Below the pieces are notes generated by a model. It saw only the letters and a list, made by a program, of their open reading frames with translations. It had not been told where the DNA came from and did not search any database. The translations under genes and the position numbers were made by a program. Source: JBFJKD01 sp041600415 (GTDB lineage Bacteria; Pseudomonadota; Gammaproteobacteria; Pseudomonadales; Porticoccaceae). From it: 64,000 bases of DNA. Below are positions 45,132 to 53,436 of this stretch, piece after piece. The stretch is taken from NCBI GenBank assembly GCA_041600415.1, contig JBFIKF010000001.1, positions 1 through 64,000 on the forward strand, read 5' to 3'. Numbering within the stretch: position 1 is the first letter of the stretch; each line of letters begins with the position of its first letter.

Positions 45132-46619
45132 TTAGACCCGTGCCACCTTGCGTTCCAGCGACCACTGTCGCAAGGTATCAATACGTTCGGCCATCACCGC
45201 CGACATCGGGCTGGTACTGGCGATTTCCTCAAGTAGCAGTGCGTCATTTATCTCACCATTGCTGGCGCGGGCCGAGTACAGAGCTGCCACAATGGCCTGT
45301 TCGATTTCTGCGCCGGAAAATCCCGCACTGGCCGCCGCGAGTTGGGGCAGAGAAAATTTGGTCGGATCCAGCTCGCGGGCGCGCAGGTGAATAGTGAAAA
45401 TATCCTGGCGCACATCCTGCTCCGGAAGATCCACAAAAAATATTTCGTCAAAGCGTCCTTTGCGCACCAATTCCGGGGGCAGACTGGAAATGTCGTTGGC
45501 TGTGGCGACCACAAACACGCGGGTTGTGCGCTCCGCCATCCAGGTCAGCAGGGTCCCCAGTACGCGCCGCGATATGCCCGACTCGTCGTGCCCCCCGCCC
45601 AGTCCTTTCTCAATCTCGTCGAGCCACAGCACACAGGGCGCGACGCGATCCGCCAGGGCCAGGGATTCCCGCAGATTGCGTTCGGTTTCGCCATGATATT
45701 TGTTATACAACGCCCCCATATCCAGCTTCAACAGGGGCAACTGCCACAATCCGGCAACCGCCTTGGCCGCAAGACTTTTGCCGCCGCCCTGCACCCCCAG
45801 CAACAGAACCCCTTTGGGACTGTCCGGGTGGCGTTCACTACCCCCACTAAACGCTGACTTACGTTTGTCCAGCCAGGCCTTGAAATTAGCCATCCCCCCC
45901 ACGTTGGCAAAATTCTCGGTGCGGTACTCGAAACTCAACAAGCCGTCCATATCCAACAGCCGAAACTTGGCCCGATTGACCTCAGGTATGTCTGTTTCGG
46001 TAATGGCGCCGTCGTCAATAATCGCGCCGCGTGCCAGGCGCCGCACCTCGTTGTGGGTTAACCCCTGTAGATTCGACACGAGTTTTTGCAGGGTATCGCT
46101 ATCGGTTTTGACCTTGTCCACGCCATTTTTTTTAGCCCAGCGCACCGCTTCTTCCCGCACCAGCCCTAATATTTGCTCGTCGTCCGGGAGGGCCATGGAG
46201 AAACGAGCGCCGAGACGGGACAACTCCGGCGGTAACTCGAGACGGTGACTGATCATTACCACTGTCACCGGACCTTGCTGATGCCGCAACGCGATATCCT
46301 TGAGCTGGCGCACCTGCCGCGGATGCTCTGCGCCCAGCCAGTGATGAAAATCACACAACGCGTAGATACCCGGTTCGGCGCGGGTTTTTATATGGTCGAG
46401 CAACTGTTCCGGCTCACCGTGCTGGCTCGCAGCGTCGACCTGTAGTCCAAATGTATGGCGTTTCAGCCCGTCCGTCACCGACCATCGGAACAGCCCCGTA
46501 TTCCTTGCTTTGGCGACCCGCTGCAGCAGATCCAGGGCCCGTTGTTCATCGTGGGTTTCCAGTGCAATCAGCGCAATACCGGCATCAATCACCAGGCCCA
46601 GGTCGTGAGCGTCCTGCAT
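45132..46619 (-). CDS. Ycf46-like AAA ATPase
   Basis: This is a 495-residue ATPase. The N-terminal half (about 1-240) resembles a RecA-like domain without a clear Walker motif, and the C-terminal half is a canonical AAA module with Walker A LGVQGGGKSLAAKA (about 275), Walker B CVLWLDEIEKG (about 330), sensor VVATANDISSLP and an arginine finger region RKGRFDE. This matches the Ycf46 family, reported in cyanobacteria in connection with inorganic carbon use; its role in proteobacteria is unclear. The frame runs 86 codons further upstream but only by overlapping the neighbour. The ATG at 46619 overlaps the neighbour's stop (TGATG), so translation is probably coupled. Confidence 0.85.
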   Translation of the reverse strand: MQDAHDLGLVIDAGIALIALETHDEQRALDLLQRVAKARNTGLFRWSVTDGLKRHTFGLQVDAASQHGEPEQLLDHIKTRAEPGIYALCDFHHWLGAEHPRQVRQLKDIALRHQQGPVTVVMISHRLELPPELSRLGARFSMALPDDEQILGLVREEAVRWAKKNGVDKVKTDSDTLQKLVSNLQGLTHNEVRRLARGAIIDDGAITETDIPEVNRAKFRLLDMDGLLSFEYRTENFANVGGMANFKAWLDKRKSAFSGGSERHPDSPKGVLLLGVQGGGKSLAAKAVAGLWQLPLLKLDMGALYNKYHGETERNLRESLALADRVAPCVLWLDEIEKGLGGGHDESGISRRVLGTLLTWMAERTTRVFVVATANDISSLPPELVRKGRFDEIFFVDLPEQDVRQDIFTIHLRARELDPTKFSLPQLAAASAGFSGAEIEQAIVAALYSARASNGEINDALLLEEIASTSPMSAVMAERIDTLRQWSLERKVARV

Positions 46620-47563
46620 CAGCGGTCCATACCCTGCAGCCATACAGACAGGCCCTGGGCGTTTAGCGCCATATCGCTGGCCAACAATTGTTGTGCGCCC
46701 GCCACGCCCAACTCTGGCGCGCAGGCCAGCAGCCCTTCCAGTTCCCGCTGACTTATGGCCGCGCAAATCGCGGCCTCCGGCGCCTCGCTGTCGCGATGGG
46801 CCAGGGCGATATCCCGGTAGGCCAGAATCCCCGTCCGCAGTAACTCGGCCATGGCCGCAGGATTTTCCAGCAGGCAAAAATGGGTCAGGTAGATGCGCTG
46901 AGGCTGGTAGCTCATCAACAACTCCAGTGAGGCGAGGAATTTATCCGGATCAAACTGTACCGGCGTCGTAGTCGGAATCAGGTAACGGCCGTTGCTGCCG
47001 ACCATTTCCGGGTAAGACAGTCCAAAGTTATCGCCGCTAAACCAGCCTTTGCTGCGCTCGTCCCAGATACAGAAGTGGTGCTCGGCGTGACCCGGCGTGT
47101 GGCGAATCAACAACTTGCGACCCGCCAGATCGAGCACCGAATGGTCCTGTGCCGTCTGCACTCGATCCGCTGGTACGGGCTGTATTTTGCCGTAGAGTGC
47201 GTCAAATTTCTCGCGCCCGTACACAGCAATCGATCCTTCCACCAGGCGCTCTGGATCGAGCATGTGTCGCGCCCCCCGTGGATGTACAATCAACGTGGCT
47301 TCGGGTAACACCCGCATCAGCCGACCGACACCGCCGGCGTGGTCGAGATGGACATGGGTGGGGATTACATAGCGCACCTGCTCCGGGCGCACATTTTTTT
47401 GTGCCAGCAAGGTTTCGATGCGAGGGACCGTCGCGTTAATGCCGGTTTCAATAATGGCCACCTGATCGCCCTGCTCCAGCAGATAACAACAGGCGCCCCC
47501 CGGGCGTACATAGTCTGCGTCGATACAGGTTACGCCGTATCCCAGATCCGTGTAATGAGGCAT
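46619..47563 (-). CDS. Metallo-beta-lactamase-fold hydrolase
   Basis: This is a 314-residue MBL-fold protein. The metal motif THVHLDHAGG lies near residue 70, a second His in RHTPGHAEHH near 155, and the bridging Asp in GWFSGDNFGLSYPE. The first 230 residues form the domain; the C-terminal helices are extra. The substrate is unknown. It overlaps the downstream Ycf46-like ATPase by one base and is divergent from coq7 (76-base gap). Confidence 0.87.
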   Translation of the reverse strand: MPHYTDLGYGVTCIDADYVRPGGACCYLLEQGDQVAIIETGINATVPRIETLLAQKNVRPEQVRYVIPTHVHLDHAGGVGRLMRVLPEATLIVHPRGARHMLDPERLVEGSIAVYGREKFDALYGKIQPVPADRVQTAQDHSVLDLAGRKLLIRHTPGHAEHHFCIWDERSKGWFSGDNFGLSYPEMVGSNGRYLIPTTTPVQFDPDKFLASLELLMSYQPQRIYLTHFCLLENPAAMAELLRTGILAYRDIALAHRDSEAPEAAICAAISQRELEGLLACAPELGVAGAQQLLASDMALNAQGLSVWLQGMDR

Positions 47564-47639
47564 TCGGTAATTTTCCGCTTTCCCTTCAGGCTGACATTTT
47601 AGCTACAATTGACTGCTACAGACACCGTGGACCCGCTCC

Positions 47640-48284
47640 ATGTCCGACCATTATTTATCATCGCTCGATCGACTGCTGGTCGAAACCGATAAAGTCCTGC
47701 GCAGTCTCGCCGGAGTCGGCGCGGCCGCAGCCAAAACGTCACCTGCGGAAAACTGTGCAGATGGAGCCCTGAACGAAACACAAAAACGTCACGCCGCGGG
47801 ACTTATGCGGGTCAATCACAGCGGTGAAATCTGCGCTCAGGCGCTGTACCAGGGGCAGGCGCTAACCGCGAAACTGGCCGATACCCGCGCGCAAATGGAT
47901 CGAGCCGCCGCCGAAGAACTGGACCATCTCGCCTGGTGCGAGCAACGCCTACAGGAACTCGATAGTCGCCCCAGCGTACTTAATCCGCTGTGGTATGCCA
48001 TGTCGTTTGCCATTGGCGCTTCGGCTGGGCTGATCAGCGACCGCCTCAGTCTGGGATTTGTCGCTGCCACGGAAGAACAAGTGTGTCAGCACCTGCAAAA
48101 ACATCTGCACCAATTACCCGCTGACGACCACAAAAGCCGCGCAGTGGTGGAACAAATGCTCAGCGATGAAGCCGGGCACGCCGAAACGGCCCGGCTGGCG
48201 GGCGGAGCGACCTTTCCGGATCCAGTAAAAAAAGCCATGACGCTGGCGTCGACGGTAATGACCAGGAGTAGTTATGTCGTCTAG
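47640..48284 (+). CDS. coq7: 3-Demethoxyubiquinol 3-hydroxylase (Coq7/UbiF type)
   Basis: This 214-residue diiron hydroxylase of ubiquinone synthesis belongs to the Coq7 type rather than the flavin-dependent UbiF. All carboxylate/His ligands are visible: MRVNHSGEICAQALY, AAEELDHLAWCEQRL, ATEEQVCQHL and MLSDEAGHAETA. It is located near crp and OsmC genes as in Pseudomonas. Membrane association is via the central hydrophobic NPLWYAMSFAIGASAGL. Confidence 0.95.
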   Translation: MSDHYLSSLDRLLVETDKVLRSLAGVGAAAAKTSPAENCADGALNETQKRHAAGLMRVNHSGEICAQALYQGQALTAKLADTRAQMDRAAAEELDHLAWCEQRLQELDSRPSVLNPLWYAMSFAIGASAGLISDRLSLGFVAATEEQVCQHLQKHLHQLPADDHKSRAVVEQMLSDEAGHAETARLAGGATFPDPVKKAMTLASTVMTRSSYVV

Positions 48285-48355
48285 ACTGGTCTGATCGGAG
48301 GCAGCTTGCCCAGTATTACCGGGCAGACCTGTCTTTTTTTCCCGTTTGTCCGCGC

Positions 48356-49312
48356 CTATTCCTGCCCTCTGGCCACACGGATGCCCTGCACGATCTCGAG
48401 AATCAATTGTTTGACCCAGTGGTGTAACGGCGAGTTGATAGTGCGGCGATGCTGTACCAACACCGCGGGAATCACCGGGTCTGGATTAAGAATTTCCGGG
48501 TAGGGTTTACGCACGATCTCGTAAAACTCGCCCTCGTGCTTGAGATCATCCATGGTGGCGAGCATCAGACAATCCGTGGAATGCAGTGTATCAAGGGCTG
48601 TCATTAGCTGGTTGGTGATCAGTAACTTTTTTCTACTGCGCCCCATTTTCGCCAGCGTCTTGTCAAAGCGACTGTCGCTATGGGGCGAAACTTTGTCGGC
48701 GATCAACAGGAAGTACTGAATAAATGGGTACTCCAGCATCTGGTCGAGAGTTAAATCCCCGCTCTCGAGCGGGTGACCGCGGCGCATCCACACCGCCGGG
48801 GTAAAATCCCCCAGCGCGGTCACAATAAAGTCTTTGGGTAGCTTCTTTTCCACCTCCAGAGCAAAATCCACATCTCCGGCCTCCAACTCCTGGACGTACT
48901 CGTCCTGCGTGCTCGACAAAGCAATACACAACCCCGGCGCCAGCTGTTGCAACTGTTGGCTTAATTTTGGGACCACTTGCACCGCCAGAAATTCCGGGGC
49001 GACCAGACGCAGGGACCCCTGAAATGTTTCTGGGCGAAAATTCTGTTGTGCCAGTATCTCGTTAATGCCATTGAGCACCTGTGGTAGAAGCCGCTCGATT
49101 TCGAGGGCCCGGGGCGTTGGAACCAGGCCGCGGCTGCTACGGGTAAACAACGGATCGGAAAATACACCGCGCAGGCGCAACAGGGTTTTACTCATCGCGG
49201 GCTGCGTGACAAACAGGCGCTCCGCTGAGCGGGTTACATTGCGTTCTTCCAATAATACTTGCAGCGCTACCAACAGGTTAAGGTCAACGCGGGACAGGGA
49301 ATCGATAGGCAT
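48356..49312 (-). CDS. LysR-family transcriptional regulator
   Basis: This 318-residue protein has an N-terminal winged helix-turn-helix, LLVALQVLLEERNVTRSAER then FVTQPAMSKTLLRLRG, and a C-terminal periplasmic-binding-like effector domain beginning near residue 90. The LFTRSSRGLVPT segment is typical of NodD/SyrM-like members. Targets and inducer are unknown; no divergent partner gene exists, since the upstream neighbour is the small-RNA candidate on the opposite strand. Confidence 0.93.
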   Translation of the reverse strand: MPIDSLSRVDLNLLVALQVLLEERNVTRSAERLFVTQPAMSKTLLRLRGVFSDPLFTRSSRGLVPTPRALEIERLLPQVLNGINEILAQQNFRPETFQGSLRLVAPEFLAVQVVPKLSQQLQQLAPGLCIALSSTQDEYVQELEAGDVDFALEVEKKLPKDFIVTALGDFTPAVWMRRGHPLESGDLTLDQMLEYPFIQYFLLIADKVSPHSDSRFDKTLAKMGRSRKKLLITNQLMTALDTLHSTDCLMLATMDDLKHEGEFYEIVRKPYPEILNPDPVIPAVLVQHRRTINSPLHHWVKQLILEIVQGIRVARGQE

Positions 49313-49470
49313 AGAATGTTCAACAGTTATTAACGATTCGAAAATAATACCTTATGCTTATGTAAAAGGCCCTGGGAAATTAACCTATAAACTCTCGAAC
49401 AATACCCCCTGGAATTGAGGTGGAATTCGTAACATAACTAAAAGGAATGTTTTAAATAGAAAAAGTATAT

Positions 49471-49499
49471 TTGATTCATGTATTGACGGTGACTATAGT
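49471..49499 (+). promoter_or_regulatory. Sigma-70-type promoter of the small-RNA candidate
   Basis: TTGATT (49471-49476), a spacer of exactly 17 bases, then TATAGT (49494-49499). The region upstream is AT-rich (AAATAGAAAAAGTATAT). The predicted start is near 49506. It lies in the 322-base gap between a LysR gene and an OsmC gene, both on the opposite strand, so it cannot serve them. Confidence 0.6.
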
Positions 49500-49505
49500 G
49501 ACTCC

Positions 49506-49605
49506 CGTAGTTGGCAAGCGCAGGACCTAGGATCCTTTGTCAACGGCTTTTCTTCCTAACCCCCCTGTATCATACTTTTGGGGAGCTTCGGCTCCCCATT
49601 TTTTT
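49506..49605 (+). ncRNA. Candidate trans-acting small RNA, about 100 nt
   Basis: Between a good promoter and a textbook terminator there is no open frame. The predicted RNA folds into a 5' hairpin, GTTGGCAA (49510-49517) with TTGTCAAC (49537-49544), containing an inner AGGA/TCCT stem. A pyrimidine-rich unpaired stretch follows (about 49547-49567), including TTTTCTTCC and CCCCCC, complementary in character to Shine-Dalgarno sequences. A GGGGAGC-TTCG-GCTCCCC terminator hairpin with a U tail closes it. This is the layout of Hfq-type regulatory RNAs. No known sRNA family was recognised. Confidence 0.55.
49580..49604 (+). terminator. Intrinsic terminator with TTCG tetraloop
   Basis: A perfect 7-bp stem GGGGAGC (49580-49586) / GCTCCCC (49591-49597) closed by the stable TTCG loop is followed by A and seven T. 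On the minus strand it is not followed by T, so it ends a plus-strand transcript. No protein gene on that strand lies upstream for more than a kilobase. Confidence 0.9.
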
Positions 49606-49634
49606 ACCTGCGTTAACGGTATGCCATATCCAGA

Positions 49635-50063
49635 TTAACTTTCCGTGTCTGCTTCAATAGCGTAGCTGTGGGCGATGGCGACACCTGCTTTGCCCAGCAT
49701 GATGGAGGCGGAACAGTACTTTTCCGCCGAAAGTTCCACGGCGCGTTTGACCTGATTTGCTTTCAGATTTTTTCCCCCAACCACAAAATGGATATTGATT
49801 TCGGTAAACACGGCGGGCACTTCGTCGGCCCGCTGCGCGCGCAGCTCGGCGCGACAGGAGGTTACCGCCTGCCGACTTTTCCGCAAAATACTCACTACGT
49901 CAAAACTGGCACAGCCACCCATGCCCAACAACAACATTTCCATCGGACGCACACCCATATTTCTGCCGCCGTGATCCTCGGGTCCATCCATCACCACCGC
50001 GTGTCCACTGCCAGATTCCCCGAGAAACATTGCGTTCTCAACCCACTTGACCGTCGCTTGCAT
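49635..50063 (-). CDS. OsmC/YhfA family protein
   Basis: This is a 142-residue OsmC-like protein. The two reactive cysteines are present: MGGCASFDVV (near 55) and SAEKYCSASIML (near 118). Classical OsmC/Ohr proteins reduce organic hydroperoxides; the YhfA subgroup, located next to crp in E. coli and Pseudomonas, is uncharacterised. The frame is open to an ATG at 50111. The ATG at 50063 has GAGGAGG four bases upstream and is chosen. It is divergent from crp. Confidence 0.9.
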   Translation of the reverse strand: MQATVKWVENAMFLGESGSGHAVVMDGPEDHGGRNMGVRPMEMLLLGMGGCASFDVVSILRKSRQAVTSCRAELRAQRADEVPAVFTEINIHFVVGGKNLKANQVKRAVELSAEKYCSASIMLGKAGVAIAHSYAIEADTES

Positions 50064-50106
50064 AACGCCTCCTCTAAATTCGCCGGCAAGACTACCATAT
50101 AGCGAG

Positions 50107-50129
50107 TGCAACCGGATGGAACGGTTGCA
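50107..50129. promoter_or_regulatory. Perfect 8-bp inverted repeat in the osmC-crp divergent region
   Basis: TGCAACCG (50107-50114), a 7-base centre GATGGAA, then CGGTTGCA (50122-50129). It lies between the two divergent starts (50063 and 50219), 43 bases upstream of the OsmC gene. It could be an operator for a dimeric regulator or a short hairpin. It does not match the CRP consensus TGTGA-N6-TCACA, so simple autoregulation by Crp through this site is not supported. Confidence 0.5.
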
Positions 50130-50218
50130 TTTTCACGCATCTGAGGCAAACTACACCATTGGTGGTGAATAAATATAGATAACTGCCGCGCCATACAAGA
50201 GCACAATGGAGAAGCGCC

Positions 50219-50851
50219 TTGACCCTATCGCCGATTACACCCCATATCCCAAGCTTTGAAGAATTCCTCGCCCATTGTCACCGACGCCGTTATCCAGCCA
50301 AGAGTACGCTGATCTATGCCGGTGACAGCGGCGATACCCTGTACTACATCATTAAGGGTTCGGTGACCGTATTGATAGAGGACGACGATGGCCGTGAAAT
50401 GATCGTTGCCTACCTCAACCCCGGCGATTTTTTTGGGGAGATGGGTTTGTTCGAACAGGAAGATCGCAGCGCCTGGATTCGCGCCAAAACTGAGTGTGAC
50501 GTGGGTGAAATTCACTACACCAAGTTTCTGGAACTGGCCAATAAACACCCGGAGTTTTTGTACGCGGTCAGTAAACAGATGGCGCAACGCCTGCGGGATA
50601 CCACACGCAAGGTGGGCGATCTCGCCTTTCTCGATGTCACCGGCCGCGTGGCGCGCACACTGCTGGATTTATCCAGAGAGCCCGATGCCATGACCCACCC
50701 CGATGGTATGCAGATCAAGATCACCCGTCAGGAAATAGGGCGTATCGTGGGCTGCTCCCGAGAAATGGTAGGCCGCGTACTGAAAATTCTGCAGGAGCAG
50801 GGGCTCGTTTCCGTCAAGGGTAAAACCATGGTGGTGTTCGGTACCCGTTAG
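50219..50851 (+). CDS. crp: cAMP-activated global regulator (CRP/Vfr)
   Basis: This 210-residue CRP homologue has a cyclic-nucleotide-binding domain with GDFFGEMGLFEQED and RSAWIRAKT (the cAMP-contacting Arg-Ser), a dimer helix, then the DNA-binding helix-turn-helix ITRQEIGRIVGCSREMVGR near residue 170. The segment GNLAFLDVTGR-like LAFLDVTGRVARTLLDL is nearly E. coli-identical. The start is TTG at 50219 with TGGAG upstream; no ATG near the conserved N-terminus exists. It is equivalent to Vfr in Pseudomonas. Confidence 0.95.
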   Translation: MTLSPITPHIPSFEEFLAHCHRRRYPAKSTLIYAGDSGDTLYYIIKGSVTVLIEDDDGREMIVAYLNPGDFFGEMGLFEQEDRSAWIRAKTECDVGEIHYTKFLELANKHPEFLYAVSKQMAQRLRDTTRKVGDLAFLDVTGRVARTLLDLSREPDAMTHPDGMQIKITRQEIGRIVGCSREMVGRVLKILQEQGLVSVKGKTMVVFGTR

Positions 50852-50973
50852 CTTGCCACCCAATCGAGGGCGCGGTTTAATTTTGGGTGTCGACGGTTAG
50901 ATCACACTGGCCACGGCTTTTACAATATCGCGACAATTTTTTACTACACACCGCCCGCCAACCGTCGGTGCTT

Positions 50974-51786
50974 TCAGTTAAACATTTCCATCAAACGGCG
51001 GCCCGGATTGGCGGCGCGCATAAATGCTTCACCGATTAAAAATCCATTTACGCCATGGCCGCGCAACGCCAGTACGTCATCCACTGTGTGAATACCGCTC
51101 TCACTGATTACAATGCGATCGTCTGGAATGTCATGCAGCAGACTAAACGTAGTCTCCAGCGATGTGTGGAAGTTATGCAGATTACGATTATTAATGCCGA
51201 TTAGGCGGGTGCTCAGAGTCAACGCCATCGCCAGTTCGCGCTGATCGTGGACTTCGACCAGGACATCCAGGCCGATAGCCAGCGCCAGATCATGCAACGT
51301 TCTGAGCGCCAGCGAATCCAGCGCGGCGACTATCAATAAAATGCAGTCCGCACCGAGGGCGCGCGCTTCGTACACCTGATAGGCATCAATAATAAAATCT
51401 TTGCGCAATATCGGCAGGTGCGTGGCGCTTTTCGCCTGTTTCAAAAAATCATCGCTGCCCTGAAAAAAATCCACATCCGTCAGTACCGACAGGCACGCGG
51501 CGCCACCTTTTTCGTAACTGCGGGCAATTTTTACTGGATCAAAATCGGCGCGGATCAGGCCTTTACTGGGCGATGCTTTTTTTATTTCGGCGATGACCGC
51601 TGGCTTGCCGCTGGATATTTTACTGTGCATCGCGGCCGTAAAATTCCGGCGCGGCGCCTGCCCGGCAACACGCTCCTTTAAAACTGCCAGGGGCGTAGTC
51701 TCGCTGCGCTCCGCCACTTCTTCAACTTTGCGGGCCAGAATATTTTTTAAAATTGTGGGTGCAGTTGCCACCGCTGAGATCGTCAT
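50974..51786 (-). CDS. trpC: Indole-3-glycerol phosphate synthase
   Basis: This is a 270-residue monofunctional TIM barrel of tryptophan synthesis, not fused to TrpF. Catalytic motifs are VIAEIKKASPSKGLIR, LPILRKDFIIDAYQVYEA, DVLVEVHDQRELAMA, GINNRNLHNF and VISESGIHTVDDV. It is last in the trpE-G-D-C cluster, 24 bases after trpD. It converges with crp. Confidence 0.96.
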   Translation of the reverse strand: MTISAVATAPTILKNILARKVEEVAERSETTPLAVLKERVAGQAPRRNFTAAMHSKISSGKPAVIAEIKKASPSKGLIRADFDPVKIARSYEKGGAACLSVLTDVDFFQGSDDFLKQAKSATHLPILRKDFIIDAYQVYEARALGADCILLIVAALDSLALRTLHDLALAIGLDVLVEVHDQRELAMALTLSTRLIGINNRNLHNFHTSLETTFSLLHDIPDDRIVISESGIHTVDDVLALRGHGVNGFLIGEAFMRAANPGRRLMEMFN

Positions 51787-51810
51787 AGGTTTTCTACCAC
51801 TTGGCTATAG

Positions 51811-52854
51811 TCACTGTGTCGCGTCTCGCAGGCAATCGGTAAACGCCGCCATTTCATCCATTTTTTCACCGGCCAAACCACTGACTACCGCATCCTGCGC
51901 CAGCGCCACACCCTCCCGCAGGTCGTCGGCGAGACCCGCCGCATAAATGGCCGCGCCAGCATTAAGCGCAATGATATCCGCCGCTTTAGCACCGGCCGTT
52001 GTGCGTCGCTTGCCGAGGGCGTCGCGAATCAAGGTGAGGGATTGCGCGGCGCTGGTGACTGCTAACCCCTCCAAGTTCTGCCGCTCTACACCGAATTGTT
52101 CTGGAGTGATCTGGTACTCGCGCAGATTTCCATCTTTCCATTCCGCCACATGGGTCGCTCCGGCAAGACTAATCTCATCGAGGCCGTCCGCACCCGTAAC
52201 CGCCAGAATACACTCTCCCCCAAGCCGCCCCAGCACCTCCGCGACAGGTCTGCACAGAGCCGGATTAAACACCCCGATCAACGCGTGCGGCGCCCCGGCC
52301 GGGTTGGTCATGGGCCCAAGAATATTAAACAGGGTACGCACCCCCAGCTCCTTGCGCGGACCAGCGGCATACTTCATGGCGCTGTGGTGCGCCGGCGCGA
52401 ACATAAAGCCGATACCCACCTCGCGCACGCAGCGAGCTACTTCGTCGGGATTCAAATCGAGCCGAATACCCGCCGCTTCCACCAGATCAGCACTGCCACT
52501 GGCGCTGCTAACGGCACGGTTGCCATGTTTGACCACCTGACCACCGGCCACCGCTACCACAAAAGCACTGGCCGTCGAGACGTTAAACAAACTGGCGCCG
52601 TCGCCCCCAGTGCCAACAATATCCACCAGGTGCTTACCCTCTACACGCACCGGCGTGACTAACTCGCGCATCACCTGTACGGCGGCGCTGATCTCATCAA
52701 TAGTTTCCCCCTTCATCCGCAACGCGACGATAAATCCGGCAATCTGCGCGGGTGTGGCGCCGCCGGTCATAATCTGGCGCATCACCGCTACCATCTCGTC
52801 CTGCAGTAGATGCCGGTTCTCGATCACTCTGGCAATCGCCTGTTGAATATCCAT
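51811..52854 (-). CDS. trpD: Anthranilate phosphoribosyltransferase
   Basis: This 347-residue enzyme adds PRPP-derived ribose phosphate to anthranilate. Motifs are the PRPP-binding GTGGDGASLFNVSTASAFV, KHGNRAVSSASGSADLVEA and GIGFMFAPAHHSAMK. It starts three bases after the trpG stop and is not fused to TrpG, unlike the enterobacterial protein. Confidence 0.97.
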   Translation of the reverse strand: MDIQQAIARVIENRHLLQDEMVAVMRQIMTGGATPAQIAGFIVALRMKGETIDEISAAVQVMRELVTPVRVEGKHLVDIVGTGGDGASLFNVSTASAFVVAVAGGQVVKHGNRAVSSASGSADLVEAAGIRLDLNPDEVARCVREVGIGFMFAPAHHSAMKYAAGPRKELGVRTLFNILGPMTNPAGAPHALIGVFNPALCRPVAEVLGRLGGECILAVTGADGLDEISLAGATHVAEWKDGNLREYQITPEQFGVERQNLEGLAVTSAAQSLTLIRDALGKRRTTAGAKAADIIALNAGAAIYAAGLADDLREGVALAQDAVVSGLAGEKMDEMAAFTDCLRDATQ

Positions 52855-52857
52855 CGG

Positions 52858-53436
52858 TCAGCTTTCCAGAAAATTGCGCAGCAGATCGTGACCGTGCTGG
52901 GTCAGTATGGATTCAGGGTGAAACTGCACACCTTCCAGCACGTATTCGCGGTGGCGGATACCCATTATTTCGTCCATCTGACCATCCTCAGTCTCTGTCC
53001 AGGCGGTGACTTGCAGACAGTCCGGCAGACTCGCCTTGTCGATGACCAGGGAATGGTAGCGAGTCGCCTCAAATGGATTAGTCAAACCCTTAAACACGCC
53101 AACACCATGGTGGTGAATCATGGATGTCTTGCCGTGCATCACCCGCCGCGCCCGCACGATGTTTCCACCGTAAGCCTGACCGATACTCTGATGACCAAGA
53201 CAGATTCCGAGCAGGGGTATGCGACCGGCAAAAGCGCTGACGGTCGCGACAGATATTCCCGCCTCGTTGGGCGTGCAAGGCCCCGGTGAAATCACGATTT
53301 TAGTGGGCGCCAGCGCCTCGATATCCGCAATCGATACCTCGTCGTTGCGCACCACCTTCACCTCCGCCTTGAGTTCGCACAGGTATTGCACTACGTTGTA
53401 AGTGAAAGAGTCGTAGTTATCGATCATCAGTATCAC
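52858..53436 (-). CDS. trpG: Anthranilate synthase glutaminase subunit
   Basis: This class I glutamine amidotransferase supplies ammonia to TrpE. The catalytic triad is visible: Cys in LGICLGHQSIGQAYG, and His-Glu in GVQFHPESILTQHG. The open frame extends to 53523, but that part lies inside trpE. The GTG at 53436 overlaps the trpE stop by four bases (GTGA) and gives 192 residues. The ATG at 53427 is an alternative. Confidence 0.95.
   Translation of the reverse strand: MILMIDNYDSFTYNVVQYLCELKAEVKVVRNDEVSIADIEALAPTKIVISPGPCTPNEAGISVATVSAFAGRIPLLGICLGHQSIGQAYGGNIVRARRVMHGKTSMIHHHGVGVFKGLTNPFEATRYHSLVIDKASLPDCLQVTAWTETEDGQMDEIMGIRHREYVLEGVQFHPESILTQHGHDLLRNFLES

Noticed and set aside
46620..46877. 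86-codon N-terminal extension of the AAA ATPase
   Set aside because: It overlaps the metallo-beta-lactamase-fold gene out of frame and has Gly/Arg-rich shadow composition; the ATG overlapping the neighbour's stop is a better start.
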